Below the pieces are notes generated by a model. That model saw only the letters and a program-made list of their open reading frames with translations, made no database searches and was not told the origin of the DNA. A DNA stretch of 5,385 nucleotides. Source: Novosphingobium sp. (GTDB lineage Bacteria > Pseudomonadota > Alphaproteobacteria > Sphingomonadales > Sphingomonadaceae). The translations under genes and the position numbers were made by a program. The stretch covers positions 1 through 5,385 of the forward strand of contig JAJTFU010000166.1 in assembly GCA_021299075.1 (NCBI GenBank), read 5' to 3'. Positions within the stretch are counted from its first letter, which is position 1. Every line of letters begins with the position of its first letter. This document shows positions 1 through 5,354 of this stretch, piece by piece.

Positions 1-527
1 CACTCCAGCAAGGGCACCGCATTGTCATCGAAGTTGACGAACACGACATTGCCGAACCGCTCGCAGCGCACGCCGATCAGGCTGCGGCAGGTCAGGTCCA
101 GGTTCAAGAAGTCGCGCGTCTCGGGCACGCCCACCAGGGTCCCGTCGGTCTTGTAGGTCCAGTTGTGATAGCCGCACATCAGCCGCGGCGACTTGCCGCG
201 ATCGACTGTCACCACCGGCGCGCCGCGGTGGCGGCAAGTGTTGTAGAAGGCCCGCACTTCGCCATCCATGCCGTGGACGATGATCAGCGGCTCCCCGGCA
301 TTGTCCCAGCGCATGAAGCAACCGGGCTCGGGGATCTCGTCGATATGGGCGGCGAAGAGCCAGGCCTTCCTGAAGATGTGCGCCTGTTCCAGCGCGAAGT
401 ATTCCGGGCTGGTATAGCGCCCGGCCGGCAGGTCGGGCAGGGCGGGGAAGCCGGCCGGCGGCGCATTACGCTGGCCTTCCCATTCCATCATCGCCTTCAG
501 CGCGGCAACTTCGGCCTGGTCCATCAT
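1..527 (-). CDS. Rieske non-heme iron ring-hydroxylating oxygenase, alpha subunit (N-terminal part, cut by window edge)
   Basis: Reading the minus strand from the ATG at 527 gives 175 residues with no stop before the window edge. The Rieske [2Fe-2S] motif is complete: C98-x-H100, 17 residues, then C118-x-x-H121, within YNTCRHRGAP and MCGYHNWTYKTDGTL. The usual Gly after the last His (YHGW) is Asn here. The upstream stretch (RYTSPEYFALEQAHIFRKAWLFAAHIDEIPEPG) is the normal N-terminal start of this family. Family alpha subunits run to roughly 400-450 residues, so the catalytic domain with the mononuclear iron facial triad lies outside the window. The family uses electrons from a reductase/ferredoxin to hydroxylate aromatic rings or to oxidise or demethylate alkyl and amine groups; the substrate cannot be told. 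Two ATGs are adjacent (527 and 524). An AGGAG core lies about 4 nt before the first and 7 nt before the second, so the second may be the real start. The gene is divergent from the SDR/MFS pair, which suggests shared control. Confidence 0.9.
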   Translation of the reverse strand, partial: MMDQAEVAALKAMMEWEGQRNAPPAGFPALPDLPAGRYTSPEYFALEQAHIFRKAWLFAAHIDEIPEPGCFMRWDNAGEPLIIVHGMDGEVRAFYNTCRHRGAPVVTVDRGKSPRLMCGYHNWTYKTDGTLVGVPETRDFLNLDLTCRSLIGVRCERFGNVVFVNFDDNAVPLLE

Positions 528-645
528 CCCTCTCCTATGGCGCGGAGACTATCCGCCCAGCTGCCCGGGCGGCACTCGCGCTTTAGTCAGTTTGGACCTG
601 TCACCCCCTGCGATAGACCTTCGCCAACAACGACAAGCGAGAGGG
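528..645. promoter_or_regulatory. Divergent intergenic region between the Rieske oxygenase and SDR/MFS genes
   Basis: This 118-bp non-coding gap must hold the start signals for both divergent units. It contains an inverted repeat with 6-bp arms, CCGCCC (553-558) and GGGCGG (567-572), separated by 8 nt, with a GCCCGGGC palindrome at 563-570. It could be an operator or simply GC-rich chance. On the plus strand, TTGGAC (592-597) lies 16 bp before TAGACC (614-619), a weak -35/-10 candidate placing transcription start near 626. The gap is flanked by an 11-bp perfect inverted repeat over the two ribosome binding site/start regions (524-534 and 639-649). No terminator-like hairpin with a T run was seen. 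Confidence 0.4.
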
Positions 646-1413
646 ATGACTGTGGCAGGACGGGTCGAAGGCAAGATTGCACTGGTTACCGGCGGGGCGA
701 TGGGCCTGGGCAAGGCCGATTGCGAGCGGCTCGCCGCCGAAGGGGCCAAGGTCTATGTCACCGATATTGACCTTGCCGGCGCAGAAGCTGTGGCCAAGGC
801 GATCGGCGGCGTGGCGATGAAGCACGACGTCCGCTCACCCGAACAGTGGCAGGCCGTGGCTGACCGGATCGAGGCCGACCATGGCCGGCTCGATATCCTG
901 GTCAACAACGCCGGCAACGTGATCTTCGAGAGCATCGAGAACTGCTCGCTCGACAATTTCCGCCTGCACATGGCGATCCATGTCGAAGGCACTTTCCTGG
1001 GCTGCCAGGTCTGCCTGCCGCTGTTGAAGAAGTCGGAGAGTGCGGCGATCATCAACATGGCCTCGACCGCCTCGCTGATGGGGTACGGCACGATTGTCGC
1101 CTATACGGCGGCCAAGGGTGCGATCCGCTCGATGACCAAGTCGATCGCGATGCATTGCCAGGATGAAGGCTACAAGATCCGCGTCAATGTGCTGATGCCG
1201 GGCGGGATCGAGACGCCGATGGTCCGCGACATTTCGGGCCGGGCCGGGCAGCAACTGATGGCGATCCCGGACGGTATCCTGCCCAAGGAATCGCTCGGCG
1301 CGCCCAAGGACGTGGCCAATGCCGTGCTGTTCCTCGCCAGCGATGAGGCCCGCTTCCTGACTGGAGTCGAAATCCCGGTGGACAATGGCCTCTTCGCCCG
1401 CCCCTCGCGGTGA
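646..1413 (+). CDS. NAD-dependent short-chain dehydrogenase/reductase (classical SDR, hydroxysteroid-dehydrogenase-like)
   Basis: This 255-aa classical SDR is predicted to interconvert a secondary alcohol and a ketone in the cytoplasm. Visible motifs are the Rossmann glycine motif TGGAMGLG (15-22), Asp40 at the end of beta-2 (VYVTD), which favours NAD(H) over NADP(H), NNAG at 87-90, and the catalytic S140, Y153 and K157 with normal spacing. The usual Asn of the tetrad (N-x-x-G-x-F) is His112 (HVEGTF). From memory, the stretches FLGCQ, HCQDEGYKIRVNV and the terminal VDNG resemble 3beta/17beta-hydroxysteroid dehydrogenase of Comamonas testosteroni, so a cyclic alcohol is a reasonable guess for the substrate. 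The ATG at 646 has GAGAGGG immediately before it; an in-frame GTG at 652 would have better spacing. A start at 592 would add 18 residues unlike the family and is unlikely. The last 29 bp overlap the MFS gene, so the two are probably co-translated. Confidence 0.93.
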   Translation: MTVAGRVEGKIALVTGGAMGLGKADCERLAAEGAKVYVTDIDLAGAEAVAKAIGGVAMKHDVRSPEQWQAVADRIEADHGRLDILVNNAGNVIFESIENCSLDNFRLHMAIHVEGTFLGCQVCLPLLKKSESAAIINMASTASLMGYGTIVAYTAAKGAIRSMTKSIAMHCQDEGYKIRVNVLMPGGIETPMVRDISGRAGQQLMAIPDGILPKESLGAPKDVANAVLFLASDEARFLTGVEIPVDNGLFARPSR

Positions 1414-2704
1414 GGGCAGCGCCCCGGAGGAGAGCGCAGCGCCCTGGTACCGTTGGTACGTTCTGGGCCTGCTGATCCTGACCCTGCTGTTCAGCGTGGC
1501 TGACCGGCTGGTCTTTTCGATCCTGATCGAGCCGATCAAGGCTGAATTCAAGCTCTCCGACACCCAGCTTGGCCTGCTGGGGGGGGTCGCTTTTACCCTG
1601 ACCTATGTATTTGCCGGCTTCCCGGCGGCGCGACTGGCGGACCGCTCGGTGCGCAAGAACATCGTGGCTGGGGCGATCACCTTCTGGTCGTTGATGACCG
1701 CGCTGTGCGGCCTCGCCGTCGGGTTCTGGACGCTGTTCCTGGCCCGGACCGGCGTCGGCGTGGGCGAGGGCTGCAGCGGTCCGGCCTCGCAATCGATGAT
1801 TGCTGACTATTTCCGCCGCGAGGAACTGGCCCGGGCGATGGGCTTCCTGACCGTTGGCTCGACCATGGGCACGGTCACCGGGCTGATGGCCGGTGGGCTG
1901 CTGGCCGAGGCCTTTGGCTGGCGCTGGGCCTTTATTTTGATGGGACTGCCGGGGGTGCTGATTGGCGGACTGCTTTACCTTACCGTGATCGAGCCGCGGC
2001 GCGGGCGCTATGCCCCGGCGGGATCGCGGATCGAGCAGACTTCGGTGCGCGAGACGGTCTCCACCCTGCTCGCCAACCGGGTCTACCTTGGCATCGTCAT
2101 GGGTTACGCGGTCCAGATCATGATCGGCTATGGCATGGCCTTCTGGATGGCGCCGATCATGATCCGGCAGTTCTCGGTCTCGGTCAGCGATGTCGCGATC
2201 TACCTTGGTCTGGCGTTTATGATCAGCGGCCTGCCCGGGCCGATCCTGGGCGGCTTCATCACCGATGCCCTGACCCGGCGCGATGAGCGCTGGCGCGCCT
2301 GGTATCCGGGTCTCGCCAGCCTGGCCTGCGCGCTGCCGCTGTGGTTCAGCCTGCAGGCGCAGACGCTCTGGCCATTCCTGATCCTGTTCTCGATTGCCTA
2401 TGGCATCTTCGTGTCCAGTCAGGCGCCGATCATGTCGGGCATCCAGGCTGCGGTCGAACCATCGCAGCGCGGCTTTGCCGTGGCCTTCGCCATGTTCTTC
2501 AACAACCTGATCGGTCAGGCGGCGGGCCTTGGCCTGATCGGCTGGCTGAGCGACAGTTTTCAGCCGGAAATGGGCGTGCGCGGGCTGGGCATGGCGATGT
2601 TCACGGTGAGCCTTGGCGCCGGCCTCGTGGCCCTCGCCATCTTCATCTGGACCGCCGCACAAATGCGTCGCAGCGGCTACCTGGCGAAAATGGGTCGGGC
2701 CTAG
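1385..2704 (+). CDS. Major facilitator superfamily transporter, spinster-like
   Basis: This 439-aa inner-membrane protein has about 12 hydrophobic segments, roughly at 25-45, 62-82, 93-112, 114-134, 152-174, 180-201, 233-256, 269-291, 308-325, 328-348, 365-387 and 403-424. An MFS motif A-like loop follows TM2 (ARLADRSVRK, 82-91). The pattern of D40-R41 in TM1 with R121 and E128 in TM4 (ARTGVGVGEG) matches the charged set described for bacterial spinster (Spns) homologues, where acidic residues couple to protons; this is recalled, not searched. Bacterial members often sit in catabolic clusters and the substrate is usually unknown. The ATG at 1385 lies inside the preceding SDR gene, after a weak GGTGGA. 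No better in-frame start precedes TM1, so the 29-bp overlap seems real and implies translational coupling. A run of eight G at 1579-1586 falls in codons 65-68. The stop lies 9 bp from the convergent SDR stop. Confidence 0.92.
   Translation: MASSPAPRGEGSAPEESAAPWYRWYVLGLLILTLLFSVADRLVFSILIEPIKAEFKLSDTQLGLLGGVAFTLTYVFAGFPAARLADRSVRKNIVAGAITFWSLMTALCGLAVGFWTLFLARTGVGVGEGCSGPASQSMIADYFRREELARAMGFLTVGSTMGTVTGLMAGGLLAEAFGWRWAFILMGLPGVLIGGLLYLTVIEPRRGRYAPAGSRIEQTSVRETVSTLLANRVYLGIVMGYAVQIMIGYGMAFWMAPIMIRQFSVSVSDVAIYLGLAFMISGLPGPILGGFITDALTRRDERWRAWYPGLASLACALPLWFSLQAQTLWPFLILFSIAYGIFVSSQAPIMSGIQAAVEPSQRGFAVAFAMFFNNLIGQAAGLGLIGWLSDSFQPEMGVRGLGMAMFTVSLGAGLVALAIFIWTAAQMRRSGYLAKMGRA
1579..1586 (+). repeat. 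Homopolymer run of eight G inside the MFS gene
   Basis: Eight consecutive G residues span Leu65 (CTG), Gly66 (GGG), Gly67 (GGG) and Val68 (GTC), in TM2 of the transporter. A slip of one base would shift the frame early in the protein. The run is seen directly. A role in phase variation is only a possibility, because GGG codons can arise by chance in DNA this GC-rich. Confidence 0.6.
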
Positions 2705-2723
2705 AAGCCTGGCCTAGAAGCCC
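2698..2723. repeat. 13-bp tandem duplication across convergent stop codons
   Basis: Two adjacent 13-bp units, GGCCTAGAAGCCT (2698-2710) and GGCCTAGAAGCCC (2711-2723), differ only at the last base. The first unit contains the TAG stop of the plus-strand MFS gene (2702-2704). The second contains the CTA that is the minus-strand stop of the SDR gene (2714-2716). Only 9 bp separate the two genes. No rho-independent terminator is visible between them, so convergent transcripts probably overlap. A tandem duplication by replication slippage is the simplest origin. Confidence 0.85.
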
Positions 2724-3469
2724 GGGTGCACGGCCAGCGCGCCGCCATCGACCAGCAGTTCCGAGCCGGTCATGAAGCCGCAGCCGTCCGAGACGAGGAA
2801 GGCGATGGCCGCCGCGATCTCGGCCGGATTGGCCAGCCGGCCGAGCGGGGAGGTTTTGGCGACGAGGTGGCGCAGCTGTGGGTCGATCGCGTCCATCTTG
2901 GTGAAGACGCCGGTATCGGTCGCGCCGGGGACCATGGCATTGCAGCGGATATTGTAGCCCTCCTGCGCGCAGTGGACCGCGACCGACTTGGTCAGCATCC
3001 GTACCCCGCTCTTGGCGCTGGTATAGGTGACGTCACCCGGCAGCGCCGCATAGGCCGTGGTCGAAGCGACATTGACGATCGCGCCCGACGACCCGCCAGG
3101 ATTGGCCTTCATCGCCCGGATCGCCGTCTGGCAGCCCAGCATTACCCCGGTCAGCAGCACCCCGATACCGCGATCCCAGTCGGCCATGGTCACGTCCTCG
3201 ATCGACTTCTGCACGGTATAGCCGGCGTTGTTCACCAGGATATCGAGCCGCCCGTGTTTGGAGACCGCATGATCAACCACTTCGGCCCAGCGCGCACCGT
3301 CGGCCACGTCCTGGGGCAGGAATTCGATCCCTGGCGGATAGGCCGGCGCAGGGACCACATCGGTCGCGATCACCTGCGCGCCGTCAGCAGCCAGCCGGAT
3401 CGCCGTTGCCCTGCCGATGCCGGAGGCTGCCCCGGTTACGATGGCCACTTTGCCTGCAAGGTTACCCAT
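2714..3469 (-). CDS. NAD-dependent short-chain dehydrogenase/reductase (second classical SDR)
   Basis: This 251-aa classical SDR is a predicted cytoplasmic alcohol dehydrogenase or ketone reductase. Motifs are TGAASGIG (12-19), Asp37 after beta-2 (VIATD), suggesting NAD(H), NNAG (80-83), catalytic S136, Y149 and K153, and the C-terminal FMTGSELLVDGG. The tetrad Asn position is Leu105 (LLTG). It shares GCQ and HC-x-x-EGY-x-IR-x-N with the SDR at 646-1413, so the two look like members of one subfamily rather than unrelated SDRs. The ATG at 3469 directly precedes the Rossmann fold and has GGGAG about 8 nt upstream. The frame stays open far upstream through the antisense of the next gene, but that extension is not SDR-like. 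The gene stands alone on the minus strand: divergent from the third SDR, from which it is separated by 138 bp, and convergent with the MFS gene. Confidence 0.93.
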   Translation of the reverse strand: MGNLAGKVAIVTGAASGIGRATAIRLAADGAQVIATDVVPAPAYPPGIEFLPQDVADGARWAEVVDHAVSKHGRLDILVNNAGYTVQKSIEDVTMADWDRGIGVLLTGVMLGCQTAIRAMKANPGGSSGAIVNVASTTAYAALPGDVTYTSAKSGVRMLTKSVAVHCAQEGYNIRCNAMVPGATDTGVFTKMDAIDPQLRHLVAKTSPLGRLANPAEIAAAIAFLVSDGCGFMTGSELLVDGGALAVHPGF

Positions 3470-3542
3470 TGGCCTGCTCCCGCGCTGGTTCGCCGCCTTG
3501 CTAGCCGCCGCCGGTACGAAAGGCCGCTCCCATTTTTGCGGA

Positions 3543-3571
3543 TTAACGCCGCGCCTCCCGCAGCCTAGACC
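3543..3571 (+). promoter_or_regulatory. Candidate sigma-70-type promoter for the third SDR/E1 operon
   Basis: TTAACG (3543-3548) is followed after 17 bp by TAGACC (3566-3571). The first matches TTGACA at four of six positions, and the spacing is the standard one. Transcription would start near 3578, giving a leader of about 30 nt before the ATG. The same TAGACC hexamer occurs at 614-619 upstream of the first SDR. The call rests on pattern and position only. Confidence 0.4.
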
Positions 3572-3594
3572 CTGCCGCAATATCAATCTCGGCA

Positions 3595-3601
3595 AGAGGA
3601 G
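3595..3601 (+). promoter_or_regulatory. Strong ribosome binding site (AGAGGAG) for the third SDR
   Basis: AGAGGAG lies 6 nt before the ATG at 3608, which is close to ideal Shine-Dalgarno spacing. It fixes the start of the third SDR and is clearly better than the sites before the other genes in this window. Confidence 0.75.
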
Positions 3602-3607
3602 CGACTT

Positions 3608-4372
3608 ATGGACCTGGGTCTGGCTGGCAAGAAAGTGATCATGAACGGCGGGGCGCACGGGCTGGGCCTGGCCTCGCTCAAGCTGTTTGCGGCCGAGGGC
3701 GCAGATGTCGCCTTCTTCAGCCGCAAGGCCGAGAAGATTGAGGCCGCTAAGGCCGCGATCGACGCTGCCGGACCGGGCAAGGTCTTTGCCGAAGTGTTCG
3801 ACATGGCCGCCGGCGGGGATGCCTACAAGGCCTGGCTGACCAAGGCGGCCGAGGCGCTGGGCGGCTGCGACATCTTCATCCACACCGCCAGCTCTTCGGG
3901 CACCGGCGGCACGGGGGACTGGCAGCAGGGCCTCGACATGGACATCATGGGCGCGGTCAATGGCGTTGAAGTGCTGACGCCCTACCTCGAAAAGTCGGGC
4001 ACCGGCTCGATCGTGTTCCTCTCGTCCACTGCGGCGCTGGAGACCTTCGTTGCCCCGCAGGCCTTCAACGCGCTCAAGGCTGCGCTGATCACGCACGGTT
4101 CGCAGCTCAGCCAGGCGCTGGCCGCCAAGGGCATCCGCGTCAACACCGTGTCCCCCGGCGCGATCCACTATGCCGATGGCAACTGGGAAACGATCCGCCA
4201 GCATGTTCCGGCGCTCTACGATGCCACGCTGGCCAAGATGCCGATGGGCCGCTTCGGCAATCCGGAGGAAGTCGCCAAGGCGATTGTCTTCGTCGCCAGC
4301 CCGGCCTGCCCCTATATGACCGGGGCCAACGTGGTGGTCGACGGCGGCTTTACCCAGCGCGTCCAGTTCTAA
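3608..4372 (+). CDS. Atypical short-chain dehydrogenase/reductase with Phe in place of the catalytic Tyr
   Basis: This 254-aa protein has the SDR fold from end to end, including a Rossmann glycine motif GGAHGLG (14-20, preceded by Asn instead of Thr) and the C-terminal YMTGANVVVDGG. Ser39-Arg40 after beta-2 (FFSRK) suggests NADP(H), unlike the two neighbouring SDRs. NNAG is replaced by HTAS (92-95). The catalytic Ser140 and Lys157 are present, but the residue at the Tyr position is Phe153 (AFNALK, codon TTC at 4064-4066), and the tetrad Asn is Asp112. By the classical mechanism it should not act as a normal alcohol dehydrogenase. It may use another acid/base, catalyse a different reaction, or be a binding or inactive homologue. 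The frame is intact with a strong ribosome binding site, so decay is unlikely. It precedes the E1 alpha gene by 19 bp, in a likely operon. Confidence 0.9.
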   Translation: MDLGLAGKKVIMNGGAHGLGLASLKLFAAEGADVAFFSRKAEKIEAAKAAIDAAGPGKVFAEVFDMAAGGDAYKAWLTKAAEALGGCDIFIHTASSSGTGGTGDWQQGLDMDIMGAVNGVEVLTPYLEKSGTGSIVFLSSTAALETFVAPQAFNALKAALITHGSQLSQALAAKGIRVNTVSPGAIHYADGNWETIRQHVPALYDATLAKMPMGRFGNPEEVAKAIVFVASPACPYMTGANVVVDGGFTQRVQF

Positions 4373-4391
4373 GCCAAAGGCCAGCCCTGCC

Positions 4392-5354
4392 ATGAGCACG
4401 ATCGACCGGGCCAAGCTGCTCGATATCTATACCCGCACCATGAAGGTGAACCGGACCGACGAGAAGTTCCGGTCACTGCTCATGCAGGGCAAGGTCGCGG
4501 TGATGTACTACTGCGTCCGGGGCCAGGAACTGGTCTCGGCCGCAGCCATGGCGGCGCTGACCGACGATGACTACGTGGTCTGCACCTATCGCGGGCAAGG
4601 CGAACAGACCGCCAAGGGCATCCCGCCCGAGCTGTGCAAGGTGACCGGCACCTGCAAGGGCAAGGGCGGGACCATGCATATCACCTACCCTGAAAAGGGC
4701 ATAATGGTGACCACTGGCGTGGTCGGATCGGGCCTGCCGATCGCCACGGGCCTGGCCATGGCCAGCCAGAACAACGGCGATGGCAAGGTCACCCTGGTGA
4801 GCTTCGGCGATGGCGCGGCCAATATCGGCGGCTTCCACGAGGCGATGAACATGGCCCAGCTCTACAAGCTGCCGGTCGTCTTCCTGTGCCAGAACAACCG
4901 CTATGGCGAGCACACGGCCTTTGCCGATCACACGGCGAGCGAATCGATCTCCTCGCGCGCGGCCGGTTACGGGATGCGCGGCGTGCTGGTGGACGGCAAC
5001 GATGTGGATCAGGTCTATCCGGCCGTGCAGGAAGCGGTTGACCGGGCGCGGGCGGGTGAAGGCCCGACCCTGGTCGAGGCGATGTGCTACCGGATGATGG
5101 GGCACTTCTTCGGCGCGGACTTCTCCTACATGCCCAAGGAACACCTGGCCGAAATGCAGCGCGAGGATCCGCTGCCCAAACTGCGGCAGGTGATGCTCGA
5201 TCACCAGTTCAGCGAGGAGGAGCTCGACGCCATCGTCGCGGATATTGATGCCGAGATTGACGGGGCCGTCGCCGCCGCGCTCGCCGCCGATCTGCCGGGG
5301 CCAGAGGAACTGGCGATCGATGTGTTCGAAACCCCGCTGGTGGAGGCGCGCTGA
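4392..5354 (+). CDS. Thiamine-diphosphate-dependent 2-oxo acid/acetoin-type dehydrogenase, E1 component alpha subunit
   Basis: This 320-aa protein matches the E1 alpha family (pyruvate, branched-chain 2-oxo acid and acetoin dehydrogenases). It would bind ThDP with the beta subunit and decarboxylate or cleave its substrate, passing the acyl group to a lipoylated E2. The ThDP motif runs from GDGAANIGGFHEAMNMA (139-155) to the closing NN (168-169). GKGGTMHI (90-97) and CYRMMGH (232-238) are further family blocks. His238 corresponds to the ThDP-phosphate-binding His of human E1 alpha. Two other usual His positions differ: the residue before GQE is Tyr40-x-x-x-Gly, and YRxHG is YRGQG (Gln69). The second loop reads GHFFGAD rather than GHSxSDP. 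The length fits AcoA-like more than PdhA-like proteins. AAAGG 11 nt before the ATG is a weak ribosome binding site. The TGA stop shares its A with the next ATG. The physiological substrate is unknown. Confidence 0.88.
   Translation: MSTIDRAKLLDIYTRTMKVNRTDEKFRSLLMQGKVAVMYYCVRGQELVSAAAMAALTDDDYVVCTYRGQGEQTAKGIPPELCKVTGTCKGKGGTMHITYPEKGIMVTTGVVGSGLPIATGLAMASQNNGDGKVTLVSFGDGAANIGGFHEAMNMAQLYKLPVVFLCQNNRYGEHTAFADHTASESISSRAAGYGMRGVLVDGNDVDQVYPAVQEAVDRARAGEGPTLVEAMCYRMMGHFFGADFSYMPKEHLAEMQREDPLPKLRQVMLDHQFSEEELDAIVADIDAEIDGAVAAALAADLPGPEELAIDVFETPLVEAR

Larger units (their letters stand above)
3470..3607. promoter_or_regulatory. Divergent intergenic region between the second and third SDR genes
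   Basis: This 138-bp non-coding gap separates two divergent genes and should hold promoters for both. A plus-strand promoter candidate is described separately. No convincing -35/-10 pair was found on the minus strand, although GGGAG lies at suitable distance before the minus-strand ATG. The stretch is less GC-rich around 3531-3546 (catttttgcggattaa) than its surroundings. No operator-like long inverted repeat was found. Confidence 0.4.

Noticed and set aside
553..572. The GC-rich inverted repeat as a firm regulator binding site
   Set aside because: Six-base arms made only of G and C are likely by chance in this background, so it is mentioned only as a possibility within the intergenic entry.
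592..645. An 18-residue N-terminal extension of the first SDR
   Set aside because: The extra residues do not resemble SDR N-termini, overlap the promoter candidate and have no ribosome binding site. The start near 646 fits the family length.
1184..2662. A 492-residue minus-strand open frame opposite the transporter
   Set aside because: It is rich in Arg, Gln, His and Asp with no domain pattern and lies fully antisense to a clear MFS gene. This is a usual effect of high-GC third positions.
2698..2730. A rho-independent terminator between the convergent MFS and SDR genes
   Set aside because: The region is a direct repeat rather than a stable hairpin, and no T run follows on either strand.
2726..3568. 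A 280-residue plus-strand open frame opposite the second SDR
   Set aside because: It mirrors the coding strand in a high-GC gene and has no recognisable domain.
2714..4414. A single 566-residue minus-strand reading frame ending in the second SDR
   Set aside because: Only the last 251 residues are SDR-like. The rest is arginine-rich antisense of the third SDR, and the ATG at 3469 starts exactly at the Rossmann fold with a suitable ribosome binding site.
4473..5204. A 243-residue minus-strand open frame opposite the E1 alpha gene
   Set aside because: It has low-complexity His/Arg/Gly/Ala composition, no motif and is antisense to a convincing gene.
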